This document shows positions 1 to 10,889 of a stretch of DNA of 44,989 bases, in pieces (position 1 is the first letter of the stretch; every line of letters starts with the position of its first letter). Source of the stretch: Candidatus Amphirhobacter heronislandensis (GTDB taxonomy: Bacteria > Pseudomonadota > Gammaproteobacteria > Tethybacterales > Tethybacteraceae); the NCBI GenBank assembly GCA_001750625.1, contig MEIE01000002.1, forward strand, positions 1 through 44,989, read 5' to 3'. Both the position numbers and the translations under genes were made by a program. The notes below the pieces were generated by a model. It was not told where the DNA came from, searched no databases, and was given only the letters and a program-made list of their open reading frames with translations.

Positions 1-26
1 TGCCGTGAGTTTTAATATTGGGTTTA

Positions 27-218
27 TTAGTGATAGTCGGGACAATGGTGGGCTGGCGGCGGCGCCTGCACCGGAGCCGGCGGCGGCGGCGTGACGGTGA
101 CCGCGCCGCCAGGGCCCTTCGCGAGGCGGATGGTCTCCTTGTCTTCGGTGAGCTCCATTTCCTGGATGTCCGAATTCTCGAAGAGCTCGAGAATCGTTTT
201 GAGCTTTCTGAGGTCCAT
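27..218 (-). pseudogene. accB: N-terminal fragment of biotin carboxyl carrier protein of acetyl-CoA carboxylase (AccB); biotinyl domain missing
   Basis: Starts MDLRKLKTILELFENSDIQEMELTEDKETIRLAK, the AccB N-terminal pattern, followed by a Pro/Ala linker; the frame then ends in ...HHCPDYH* before any biotinyl (MKM) domain, next to an AT-rich 40-bp window edge. Confidence 0.6.
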
Positions 219-308
219 TTCTTGCTAACTCTTGGTGAAAATAACCGATTGCCCGGCTATTTTACATTATTTCCGGTCAATTCGATAAAACGAAGATAAG
301 CGAAGTTA

Positions 309-321
309 GCGTAATTTACGC
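309..321. repeat. 13-bp palindrome GCGTAA-T-TTACGC overlapping the TlpA-like stop codon, upstream of accB
   Basis: Directly readable perfect inverted repeat with 6-bp arms. Confidence 0.5.
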
Positions 322-885
322 CGGCAAAGGCGTGCAGGAAATGGCTGAATTGGCCGCGATGAAGCCCACGACCTCCTCTTCGTTCGCGAAGGGGCCCAGC
401 TTGGAGGCGGCCACCCGGCCCTGCTCGTCAAGCATGACGGTGTACGGCATCGCCCCGGTCGGGTTGCCCAGCCGCTCGGCCAGCGCCACGCCCTCGAGGC
501 CGACGACGTACGAGGGGAAGTCCAGGCCCAGGCTCTCCTCCAGCTGCTGGGCCTCGGCCAGCTCGTCCAGCACCAGGCCGGCGACGCTGCCAGGCCCGCA
601 GCGGGCAGCGGCGGCGTCCAGCAGCGGCAGCTCCCGGACGCAGGGCGGGCACCAGGCGGCCCAGAAATTGACCAGGCGCAGGCCCTGCAGCGCCGCGAAG
701 TCCACCGGCGCCCCGTCCTCCGCCCGCAGCGGCGTCAGGCCGGCGCGCGCCACCTCGGCCCGCAGGTCGGCCTGTACCCGGGCAGCCGGCGCCTCGGCCC
801 CGCCCGCCACGTAATAGGCCAGGCCCATCACAAAAGCTATGAGGGCGAGCGCCAGCAGCGCCAGCCCTATGAACGCGCGCGGCAT
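316..885 (-). CDS. TlpA/ResA-like membrane-anchored thioredoxin-fold protein
   Basis: N-terminal TM segment; VNFWAAWCPPCVRELP with CPPC active site; ...GAMPYTVMLDEQGRV cis-Pro region. Confidence 0.88.
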   Translation of the reverse strand: MPRAFIGLALLALALIAFVMGLAYYVAGGAEAPAARVQADLRAEVARAGLTPLRAEDGAPVDFAALQGLRLVNFWAAWCPPCVRELPLLDAAAARCGPGSVAGLVLDELAEAQQLEESLGLDFPSYVVGLEGVALAERLGNPTGAMPYTVMLDEQGRVAASKLGPFANEEEVVGFIAANSAISCTPLPA

Positions 886-906
886 CGCGCCTGGCCCCGC
901 CTCCCG

Positions 907-3102
907 CTAGGTGAGCAGCGGGATCATCAAAAGCGCGACGATGTTGATGATCTTGATCAGGGGGTTGACCGCCGGGCCCGCGGTGTCCTTGTACGGGTCG
1001 CCGACGGTGTCGCCGGTGATCGCCGCCTGGTGGGCGTCGGAGTTCTTGCCGCCGTGCGCGCCGTCCTCGATCAGCTTTTTCGCGTTGTCCCAGGCGCCGC
1101 CGCCGGCCGTCATCGAGATCGCGACGAAGATGCCGGTGACGATCGAGCCGATCAGCAGCCCGCCGAGCGCCTCCTTGCCGAAGATCAGGCCCACCGCCAG
1201 CGGGGCCGCGATCGGCAGCAGCGCCGGGATCACCATCTGCCGGATCGAGGCCTTGGTGAGCAGCTGGACCGTGCGCGAGTAGTCGGGCTTGGCCTCGCCT
1301 TCCATGATGCCCTTGATCTCGGCGAACTGCCGCTTGACCTCGTCGACCACGGCGCCGGCCGCCTTGCCCACCGCGTCCATCGCCATCGCGCCGAACAGGT
1401 AGGGGATCAGGCCGCCGATGAACAGGCCGATCAGCACGTCGGGGTTGGACAGGTCGAAGAAGGTCGGAGCGCCGGTCGCGTGCTCGAGCGTGCTCGTGTA
1501 GTCGGCGAACAGCACCAGCGCCGCGAGGCCGGCCGAGCCGATCGCGTAGCCCTTGGTGACCGCCTTGGTGGTGTTGCCCACCGCGTCCAGCGGGTCGGTG
1601 ACCTCGTTGCGGACCCGCTCCTCCATGCCGCTCATCTCGGCGATGCCGCCGGCGTTGTCGGTGATCGGGCCAAAGGCGTCCAGCGCCACGACCAGCCCCG
1701 CCATCGACAGCATCGAGGTCGCCGCGATCGCGACGCCGTAGACGCCGGCGAAGGTGTAGGCCAGCCAGATCGACAGGCAGACCGCCAGGATCGGCAGCGC
1801 GCAGGCGTACATCGACACCGACAGGCCCTGGATGATGTTGGTCGCGTGGCCGGTGACCGAGGCCGCGGCGATGCTCTTGACCGGCTTGAAGGCGGTGTCG
1901 GTGTAGTAGTGGGTGATCACCACCATCGCCGCCGTGACCGCCAGGCCGACCGCCGCCGCGCCGAACATCGGCACGATCTTGAGGTCGCCGGAGGCGCCGC
2001 CGAGCACCAGCGCGATCACCGCGAACAGCGCCAGCGCCAAAAGGCCGGTCATCACCATCGCGCGGTACAGGATGTTCATCACCGGGCTGCCGGCGTTGAG
2101 GCGGTTGAGCACCGCGTCGATGCCGTCGATCAGCGGCAGGAACACCACCATCCACGCCGGGTTGTTCCCGGCGCCGGCCTCGCGCTTGCGGACGAAGAAG
2201 CAGCCGAAGATCGAGGCGATGATCGAGGCGGCGCCGATCGCCATCGGCAGCAGCACCGCGGCCTGGCTGCCGGGGAACAGCAGCGCGCCGGCGAACATGG
2301 TCGCAATCATCGTCACCGCGTAGGTCTCGAACAGGTCCGCCGCCATGCCGGCGCAGTCGCCGACGTTGTCGCCGACGTTGTCGGCGATCACCGCCGGGTT
2401 GCGGGGGTCGTCCTCGGGGATGCCGAGGTCGAGCTTGCCGGAGAGGTCGGCGCCGACGTCGGCGCCCTTGGTGAAGATGCCGCCGCCGAGCCGCGCGAAG
2501 ATCGAGATCAGCGAGCCGCCGAAGCCCAGGCCGATGAGCGGGTGGACCACGGCGTACCAGCCGTCCTTGACTATCTCAAGCTGCCCTTCCTCATTAGTGA
2601 ACATCTGCTGAAGCTCTTCGGGCGTGAACAGCTGGTGGCGGAAGAAGTACAGGAAGGCCAGGTAGCCGGCGACGCCGAGCAGGCCGAGGCCGACGACCAG
2701 CATGCCGGTGATCGCGCCGCCGCGGAAGGAGATGGTCAGCGCGTCGTCGAGGCCGTTCTCGGCGGCCGCCGCGGTGCGGACGTTGGCGCGCACCGAGATG
2801 TTCATGCCGATGTAGCCGGCGGCGGCCGAGCAGATCGCGCCGATCGCGAAGCCCAGCGCGGTCTTCCAGTCCCAGGCGCTGAGCAGCAGGGTGATGACGA
2901 TCCCGACGACCGCGACCCACTTGTACTGCTCGTTGAGGAAGGCCTGGGCGCCCTCCTTGATGCTGGCGGCGATCTCGCGCATCCGGTCGCTGCCGTCGGC
3001 CTGCTTCATGATCCAGGCGTAGCTGTAGATTCCATACGCGACCGCGAGCAGCGCGCAGGCAATGATGGCCAGGAACATGAAGGCCGCAAAAAACTCGTTC
3101 AT
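907..3102 (-). CDS. hppA: Membrane-bound H+-translocating pyrophosphatase, K+-independent type by signature
   Basis: [45 protein letters not shown] motif; many TM segments; [18 protein letters not shown] has Lys/Thr at the K+-dependence positions. Confidence 0.96.
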   Translation of the reverse strand: MNEFFAAFMFLAIIACALLAVAYGIYSYAWIMKQADGSDRMREIAASIKEGAQAFLNEQYKWVAVVGIVITLLLSAWDWKTALGFAIGAICSAAAGYIGMNISVRANVRTAAAAENGLDDALTISFRGGAITGMLVVGLGLLGVAGYLAFLYFFRHQLFTPEELQQMFTNEEGQLEIVKDGWYAVVHPLIGLGFGGSLISIFARLGGGIFTKGADVGADLSGKLDLGIPEDDPRNPAVIADNVGDNVGDCAGMAADLFETYAVTMIATMFAGALLFPGSQAAVLLPMAIGAASIIASIFGCFFVRKREAGAGNNPAWMVVFLPLIDGIDAVLNRLNAGSPVMNILYRAMVMTGLLALALFAVIALVLGGASGDLKIVPMFGAAAVGLAVTAAMVVITHYYTDTAFKPVKSIAAASVTGHATNIIQGLSVSMYACALPILAVCLSIWLAYTFAGVYGVAIAATSMLSMAGLVVALDAFGPITDNAGGIAEMSGMEERVRNEVTDPLDAVGNTTKAVTKGYAIGSAGLAALVLFADYTSTLEHATGAPTFFDLSNPDVLIGLFIGGLIPYLFGAMAMDAVGKAAGAVVDEVKRQFAEIKGIMEGEAKPDYSRTVQLLTKASIRQMVIPALLPIAAPLAVGLIFGKEALGGLLIGSIVTGIFVAISMTAGGGAWDNAKKLIEDGAHGGKNSDAHQAAITGDTVGDPYKDTAGPAVNPLIKIINIVALLMIPLLT

Positions 3103-3155
3103 CGCATCGTTCCGTATGCTAAAGGAAAGCGGATTTTAGTTTATTGCGGCGGCGG

Positions 3156-3175
3156 CGCGGCTTAAAATCGCCGCG
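3156..3175 (+). promoter_or_regulatory. -10-like TAAAAT (3163-3168) inside inverted repeat CGCGGC-N8-GCCGCG, ending one base before the SCO gene ATG
   Basis: Direct reading; 7 nt between the hexamer and ATG would give a leaderless transcript. Confidence 0.35.
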
Positions 3176-3772
3176 ATGGAAATCCGCCGCCGGACCGCCG
3201 CCGTCCTGCTCGCCGCCCTCCTGCTCGCGGGGCCGGCCGCGCACGGCCACAGCGTCGACCACGAGCTGGTCCAGGGCAACATCACCGGCCTCGGCCACAT
3301 CGGCGGCGACTTCGGCTTCATCGACGACGACGGCCAGCTGCGGCGGCTCAGCGACTTCCGCGGCGCGCCGGTGCTGCTGTTCTTCGGCTTCGCGAACTGC
3401 CCGGACGTCTGCCCCGGCTTTTTGGCCAAGGCCTCCGCGGTCCGCCGCGAGCTCGGCGACGCCGGCGCCGCCCTGCCGGTGATCTTCGTCACCGTCGACC
3501 CGGCGCGCGACGACCGCGAGCGGCTGCGGCGCTACCTGGCGCTGTTCGGCGACGGCTTCGTCGGCGCCCGGGTCCCGGACGGCGAGCTCGCCGAGGTGAT
3601 GCGGCAGTACGCGGTCGCCGCGCAGCGGGTGCGGGACGAGGACGGCAAGATCGTGATCACCCACGGCAGCGGCGCCTACCTCATCGACGCCGCCGGCGGC
3701 ACGGCCGCCTACATCTCGACGACCCGCAGCGTCGCCGAGATCGCCGCGCAGGTGGCCGCCCTGCTGCAGTGA
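3176..3772 (+). CDS. SCO1/SenC/PrrC family copper-chaperone-like thioredoxin-fold protein
   Basis: FGFANCPDVCPGFLAK (CxxxC), VIFVTVDPARDDRERLRRYLALFG, conserved His in VITHGSGAYLID. Confidence 0.92.
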   Translation: MEIRRRTAAVLLAALLLAGPAAHGHSVDHELVQGNITGLGHIGGDFGFIDDDGQLRRLSDFRGAPVLLFFGFANCPDVCPGFLAKASAVRRELGDAGAALPVIFVTVDPARDDRERLRRYLALFGDGFVGARVPDGELAEVMRQYAVAAQRVRDEDGKIVITHGSGAYLIDAAGGTAAYISTTRSVAEIAAQVAALLQ

Positions 3773-3835
3773 TTCGGGCCCCTGCATTAAAATAGCAGGC
3801 TAATCAAGGCAGGGAGAAAAAAAGGAGAACCCAAG

Positions 3836-6535
<2,700 letters not shown>

Positions 6536-6542
6536 GGCGGCC

Positions 6543-7832
6543 ATGGCCAAGGAAGTAGCCGTCCCGGACATCGGCGACTTCAAGGACGTCGAGGTCATCG
6601 AGGTCCTCGTCGCGGCCGGCGACCAGGTCGCGGCCGAGCAGGGCCTGATCACGCTCGAGACCGACAAGGCGACCATGGACGTCCCCAGCACCGCCGCCGG
6701 CAAGCTGCGCGAGCTGCTGGTCAAGGTCGGCGCCAAGGTTTCCCAGGGCGACGCGATCGCGGTGATCGAAGTCGCCGAGGGAGCGGCGCCCGCCGCCGCG
6801 CCAGCTGCCGCTGCTCCGGCTTCCGCTCCAGCGCCAGCGGCCCCAGCTCAGGCCACGGCCGCCCCGGCGGCGGCGCCCCGGACCTCGCCGGGCCCCGCAG
6901 CCCCGCCCGGCGGCGGCGAGGCGGTCTACGCCACGCCGGCGGTGCGCAAGATCGCGCGGGAGTTCGGCGTCGACCTCAGCCAGGTCGGCGGCAGCGGCGG
7001 CAAGGGCCGCATCCTCAAAGAGGACATCCAGGAATACGTCAAGAAGCAGCTCAGCGGCGGCGCGGGCGGCGGCGGCCTGGGCCTGGACCTCGGCTACAAG
7101 CTGCCGGCGGCGGCGGCGGCCGACTTCGCGGCGCAGGGCCCGGTCGAGACCGTCGAGCTGTCCCGCATCAAGCAGATCTCGGGGCCGTTCCTGCACCGCA
7201 ACTGGCTGAGCATCCCCCACGTCACCCAGTTCGCCGACGCGGACGTCACCGACATGGAGAAGTTCCGCAAGGACCACGCTCCCGACGCCAAGGCGCGCGG
7301 CTTCAGCCTGTCGCCGCTGGCCTTCATGGTCAAGGCGGTCTGCGTCGCCCTGCAGCACTACCCCGAGCTCAACTCATCGCTCAACCCGGACGGCAAGTCG
7401 ATCACCGTCAAGAAGTACTACCACATCGGCATCGCGGTCGACACCCCCGGCGGCCTGGTGGTGCCGGTGCTGCGCGACGTCAACGGCAAGACCATCATGC
7501 AGCTCGCCGAGGAGATGGGCGCGATCTCCCTCAAGGCGCGCGAAGGCAAGCTCGGGCCGAAGGAGATGCAGGGCGGCACCTTCACGATCTCCTCGCTCGG
7601 CGGCATCGGCGGGACCCACTTCACGCCGATCATCAACGCCCCCGAGGTCGCGATCCTCGGCGTCGGCCGCTCGCGGCTGCAGCCGGTGTGGAACGGCAGC
7701 GCCTTCGAGCCGCGGCTGGTGATGCCGGTCGCGCTGTCCTACGACCACCGGGTGATCGACGGCGCCCTGGGCGCGCGCTTCATCACGGATCTAACCGACA
7801 TGCTGGGGGACATCCGCAACATCGTCCTGTAA
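6543..7832 (+). CDS. aceF: Dihydrolipoamide acetyltransferase (PDH E2) with one lipoyl domain
   Basis: N-terminal lipoyl domain (LITLETDKATMDVPS), Pro/Ala linker, peripheral subunit-binding domain, catalytic domain ending ALSYDHRVIDGALGARFITDL. Confidence 0.97.
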   Translation: MAKEVAVPDIGDFKDVEVIEVLVAAGDQVAAEQGLITLETDKATMDVPSTAAGKLRELLVKVGAKVSQGDAIAVIEVAEGAAPAAAPAAAAPASAPAPAAPAQATAAPAAAPRTSPGPAAPPGGGEAVYATPAVRKIAREFGVDLSQVGGSGGKGRILKEDIQEYVKKQLSGGAGGGGLGLDLGYKLPAAAAADFAAQGPVETVELSRIKQISGPFLHRNWLSIPHVTQFADADVTDMEKFRKDHAPDAKARGFSLSPLAFMVKAVCVALQHYPELNSSLNPDGKSITVKKYYHIGIAVDTPGGLVVPVLRDVNGKTIMQLAEEMGAISLKAREGKLGPKEMQGGTFTISSLGGIGGTHFTPIINAPEVAILGVGRSRLQPVWNGSAFEPRLVMPVALSYDHRVIDGALGARFITDLTDMLGDIRNIVL

Positions 7833-7833
7833 T

Positions 7834-7853
7834 GGCGGCGCGTCCGCGCCGCC
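7834..7853. repeat. 9-bp perfect inverted repeat GGCGGCGCG-TC-CGCGCCGCC between aceF and znuC
   Basis: Direct reading; no T-tract follows, so not a canonical intrinsic terminator. Confidence 0.5.
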
Positions 7854-7869
7854 GCCCCCGGCCATAACC

Positions 7870-8583
7870 ATGGATTCCTCGGATCTGCTCGTCATGCGCG
7901 GCGTCGCCTACAGCATCGCCGGCCGCGACATCCTGCGCGGCATCAGCATGCGGATCCGGCGCGGCGAGATGCTGTCGATGGTCGGCCCGAACGGCGGCGG
8001 CAAGACCACGCTGCTGCGGCTGGCGATCGGCAGCCGCCTGCCGACCGGCGGCAGCATCGAGCGCGCATCGATGCGGATCGGCTACCAGCCGCAGCAGGCC
8101 CAGCTCAACCCGACGGTGCCGCTGAGCGTCGCGGCGCTGCTGCGGCTCAGCGCCCGCGACCCGTCGCGGACCAGCATCAGCGCGCGGCTGGAGCTGCTGG
8201 GCCTGGACGCCGGCGTCCTCGACCAGCAGGTCGGCGACCTGTCCGGCGGCCAGCGGCAGCTGGTGAGCATCGCCCGCGCGATGCTGCGCGAGCCCGACCT
8301 GCTGGTGCTCGACGAGCCCGGCGCCTACTGCGACCAGCGCAACCTGTCGGCGCTGTACCGCGCCATCGGCGAGTTCAGCGAGCGCCAGGGCTGCGCGACG
8401 ATATGCGTCTCCCACGACCTCAGCCGGGTGCTGGTCCATTCGGACCACATCCTGTGCATCGACCGCCGCATCGTCTGCCAGGGCGGCCCCGCCGACATCG
8501 TCCGCGACGCCGAGTTCGAGCAGCTGTTCGGCGAAAAGGCCTACACCGGGGTGTTCACGCACCACGAGCACTATCCCAAATGA
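7870..8583 (+). CDS. znuC: Zinc/manganese-type ABC transporter ATP-binding protein
   Basis: Walker A GPNGGGKTTLL, signature LSGGQRQLVSIARAML, Walker B DLLVLDEPGAYCD; followed by a ZnuB-type permease. Confidence 0.88.
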   Translation: MDSSDLLVMRGVAYSIAGRDILRGISMRIRRGEMLSMVGPNGGGKTTLLRLAIGSRLPTGGSIERASMRIGYQPQQAQLNPTVPLSVAALLRLSARDPSRTSISARLELLGLDAGVLDQQVGDLSGGQRQLVSIARAMLREPDLLVLDEPGAYCDQRNLSALYRAIGEFSERQGCATICVSHDLSRVLVHSDHILCIDRRIVCQGGPADIVRDAEFEQLFGEKAYTGVFTHHEHYPK

Positions 8584-9380
8584 CGGCGATCGTCGCCAAG
8601 ATCATGCTGGCGGGGCTGCCGCTGGCCGCGGCGGCCGCCCTGCTCGGCTGCATGATCCAGTGGCGCGGCATGTCCTTCGCCGGCGACGCCCTGGCGCACA
8701 GCGCGCTGCTAGGGGTGGGCCTGGCGCTGGTGATCGGCGTCGACTGGCGCGTCGGCGTCGGCGCCATCGCCCTTTTGATGGCGCTGCACCTGCACGCCGG
8801 CCGCGGCGGCGGCCGCCTGAGCGCCGACGCGGTCCTGGCGGTCAGCGCCCACGCTAGCCTCGCGGCCGGCGCCTGCCTGCTGTACCTGCGCCGCAGCTCG
8901 GTCGACTGGGAAAGCATCCTGTTCGGCAGCATCCTGACGGTCCGGACCGTCGAGGCAGTCGGGCTGCTGCTGGCGTCGGGCCTGATCGTCGTCGCCGGCG
9001 CGCTGCTGTGGCGGCGGCTGGTGCTGCTCGCCCTCAACGACGAGATCGCCTCGATTGAAAACCCGCGGCCGGCGCTGCTGGAGCTTTGCTTCTTGCTGCT
9101 GCTGGCGCTGTACGTCACCGTCGGCGTCCGCATCGTCGGCGTGATGCTGCTCAACGCGATGCTGATCATCCCGGTGGCGGCGGCGCGGCCGCTGGCGCAC
9201 TCGCCCGCGGGCATGGCCCTGCTGGCGGCGGCGATCGGCATGGCGAGCATGGCCGCCGGCACCGCGCTGAGCTTCGCCGCCGACCTGCCGGTCGCGCCGG
9301 CGACCGCGCTGGCCGCCTGCGGCGCCTTCGTCCTGACCTGGGGCTGGGACGCCCTGCGCCGGCGGCCGGCCGGCAAGTGA
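8580..9380 (+). CDS. znuB: Zinc/manganese-type ABC transporter permease
   Basis: MTAIVAKIMLAGLPLAAAAALLGCMIQWRGMSFAGDALAHSALLGVGLAL (ABC-3 family); ATGA overlap with znuC stop; the listed ORF start at 8403 is an upstream extension. Confidence 0.88.
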   Translation: MTAIVAKIMLAGLPLAAAAALLGCMIQWRGMSFAGDALAHSALLGVGLALVIGVDWRVGVGAIALLMALHLHAGRGGGRLSADAVLAVSAHASLAAGACLLYLRRSSVDWESILFGSILTVRTVEAVGLLLASGLIVVAGALLWRRLVLLALNDEIASIENPRPALLELCFLLLLALYVTVGVRIVGVMLLNAMLIIPVAAARPLAHSPAGMALLAAAIGMASMAAGTALSFAADLPVAPATALAACGAFVLTWGWDALRRRPAGK

Positions 9381-10825
9381 TGGACGAGGCCGAATACCGC
9401 AAATGGGCCGCGGCGGCGGCCGAGTGGACTGCCGCCTACCGCGCTGGCCTGCGGGAAATGCCGGTCCGCGCCCAGATCGAGCCGGGCAGCGTGCTCGCGC
9501 AGCTGCCGGCGGCCGCGCCCGAGCAGGGCGAGGACTTCGCGCAGATCTTCGCGGACTTCGAGCGGCTGGTGCCGCCGGCCCTGACCCACTGGCAGCACCC
9601 GCGCTTTTTCGCCTACTTTCCGGCCAACGCCACCATGCCTTCGGTGATCGCCGAGCAGCTGACCGCGGCGATCGCGGCCAACTGCATGCTATGGCAGACC
9701 TCGCCGGCCGGCACCGAGATGGAGATCCGCATGCTCGAGTGGCTGTCCGGCCTGTGCGGCCTGCCCGCCAGCTGGCAGGGCGTCATCCAGGACTCGGCCT
9801 CCTCAGGGACGCTGGCGGCGGTCCTGACCGCCCGCGAGCGCGCGACCGGCTGGCAGGGCAACGAGGCCGGCCTCGCCGGCGGCCCGCCGCTGCGCATGTA
9901 TTACTCGCGGCACGCGCACGCCTCGGTCCCCAAGGCCATCATGCTGGCGGGCCTCGGCCGCGCCAACGCCGTCGCAATCGACCTCGACGCGGACGGCGCG
10001 ATGGACGCCGGCGCCCTGGAGCGGGCCATCGAGGCCGACCGCGCCGCCGGCATGAAGCCCGCCGGCGTGGTCGCGACCGTCGGCGCCACCAGCACCGGGG
10101 ACGCGGACGGGCTGGCAGCCACCGGCGCGGTGGTGCGGCGCCACGGCCTGTACGGCCACGTCGACGCCGCCTGGGCCGGCAGCGCGGCGCTGTGCCCCGA
10201 GCACCGGGGGCTGCTGGACGGCCTCGAGCAGTGGGACAGCTACCTGTTCAACCCGCACAAGTGGCTGGGGACCAATTTCGACCTGTGCGCGCACTACCTC
10301 AAGGACCCGGCGGCGCAGATCCGCACCTTCGGCGCGCAGCCGGACTACCTGCAGACCGCGGGCGTGGAGCAGCCGGCCGATTTCAGCAGCTGGACGGCGC
10401 CGCTGGGCCGGCGCTTCCGGGCGCTGAAGCTGTGGTTCGTGCTGCGCTCCTACGGGGCCGAGGGGCTGCGGACGATGATCCGCAACCACGTCGCCTGGGC
10501 CGAGGAGGCCGAGCGCGCGCTGGCGGCGCAGCCGGGCTTTGCGATCTGCGCGCCGCGGCGGCTGTCCCTGTTCCTGTTCCGGCACGAGCCGGCCGGCCTC
10601 GGCGACGCGGCGCTCGACGAGCACAACGCCCGGCTGCTCGAGGCGATCAACGACGACGGCTTCTTGTATCTGACCCAGACCCGCCTCGCCGGCCGCTACG
10701 CGCTGCGCCTGCAGGTCGGCGCCGCCGCGGCCACCCGCGACGACGTCCTCGCCAGCGTCGAGCGCATCGCCGAAATAGCGGCCTCTTTGCCTGCCTCCAA
10801 ACAGGTCCGCGAGGCAGATGCTTAG
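9380..10825 (+). CDS. Group II PLP-dependent decarboxylase (aromatic-L-amino-acid decarboxylase-like)
   Basis: 481 aa; RHAHASVPKA, VDAAWAGSAALCPEHR, FNPHKWLGTNFD with PLP Lys; TGATG overlap with znuB stop. Confidence 0.9.
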   Translation: MDEAEYRKWAAAAAEWTAAYRAGLREMPVRAQIEPGSVLAQLPAAAPEQGEDFAQIFADFERLVPPALTHWQHPRFFAYFPANATMPSVIAEQLTAAIAANCMLWQTSPAGTEMEIRMLEWLSGLCGLPASWQGVIQDSASSGTLAAVLTARERATGWQGNEAGLAGGPPLRMYYSRHAHASVPKAIMLAGLGRANAVAIDLDADGAMDAGALERAIEADRAAGMKPAGVVATVGATSTGDADGLAATGAVVRRHGLYGHVDAAWAGSAALCPEHRGLLDGLEQWDSYLFNPHKWLGTNFDLCAHYLKDPAAQIRTFGAQPDYLQTAGVEQPADFSSWTAPLGRRFRALKLWFVLRSYGAEGLRTMIRNHVAWAEEAERALAAQPGFAICAPRRLSLFLFRHEPAGLGDAALDEHNARLLEAINDDGFLYLTQTRLAGRYALRLQVGAAAATRDDVLASVERIAEIAASLPASKQVREADA

Positions 10826-10828
10826 AAT
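10823..10828 (+). promoter_or_regulatory. -10-like TAGAAT upstream of the leader ORF/kefB-like gene
   Basis: CTTAGAATAAAGG at the 3' end of the decarboxylase gene. Confidence 0.35.
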
Positions 10829-10844
10829 AAAGGCTGGAAGGAGA

Positions 10845-10889
10845 ATGGACTGCGACGCCGCCAGGATCGCCCGCGCAACGCCGCGATGA
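10845..10889 (+). CDS. Putative 14-residue leader peptide [14 protein letters not shown], overlapping the kefB-like start
   Basis: ATG preceded by GGAAGGAGA; its TGA overlaps the ATG of the next CDS (ATGA); the downstream gene lacks an obvious SD of its own. Confidence 0.4.
   Translation: MDCDAARIARATPR

Noticed and set aside
1030-3165. 711-aa plus-strand ORF opposite hppA
   Set aside because: Antisense shadow ORF: low-complexity Arg/Asp/His-rich translation without family motifs; hppA on the other strand is unambiguous.
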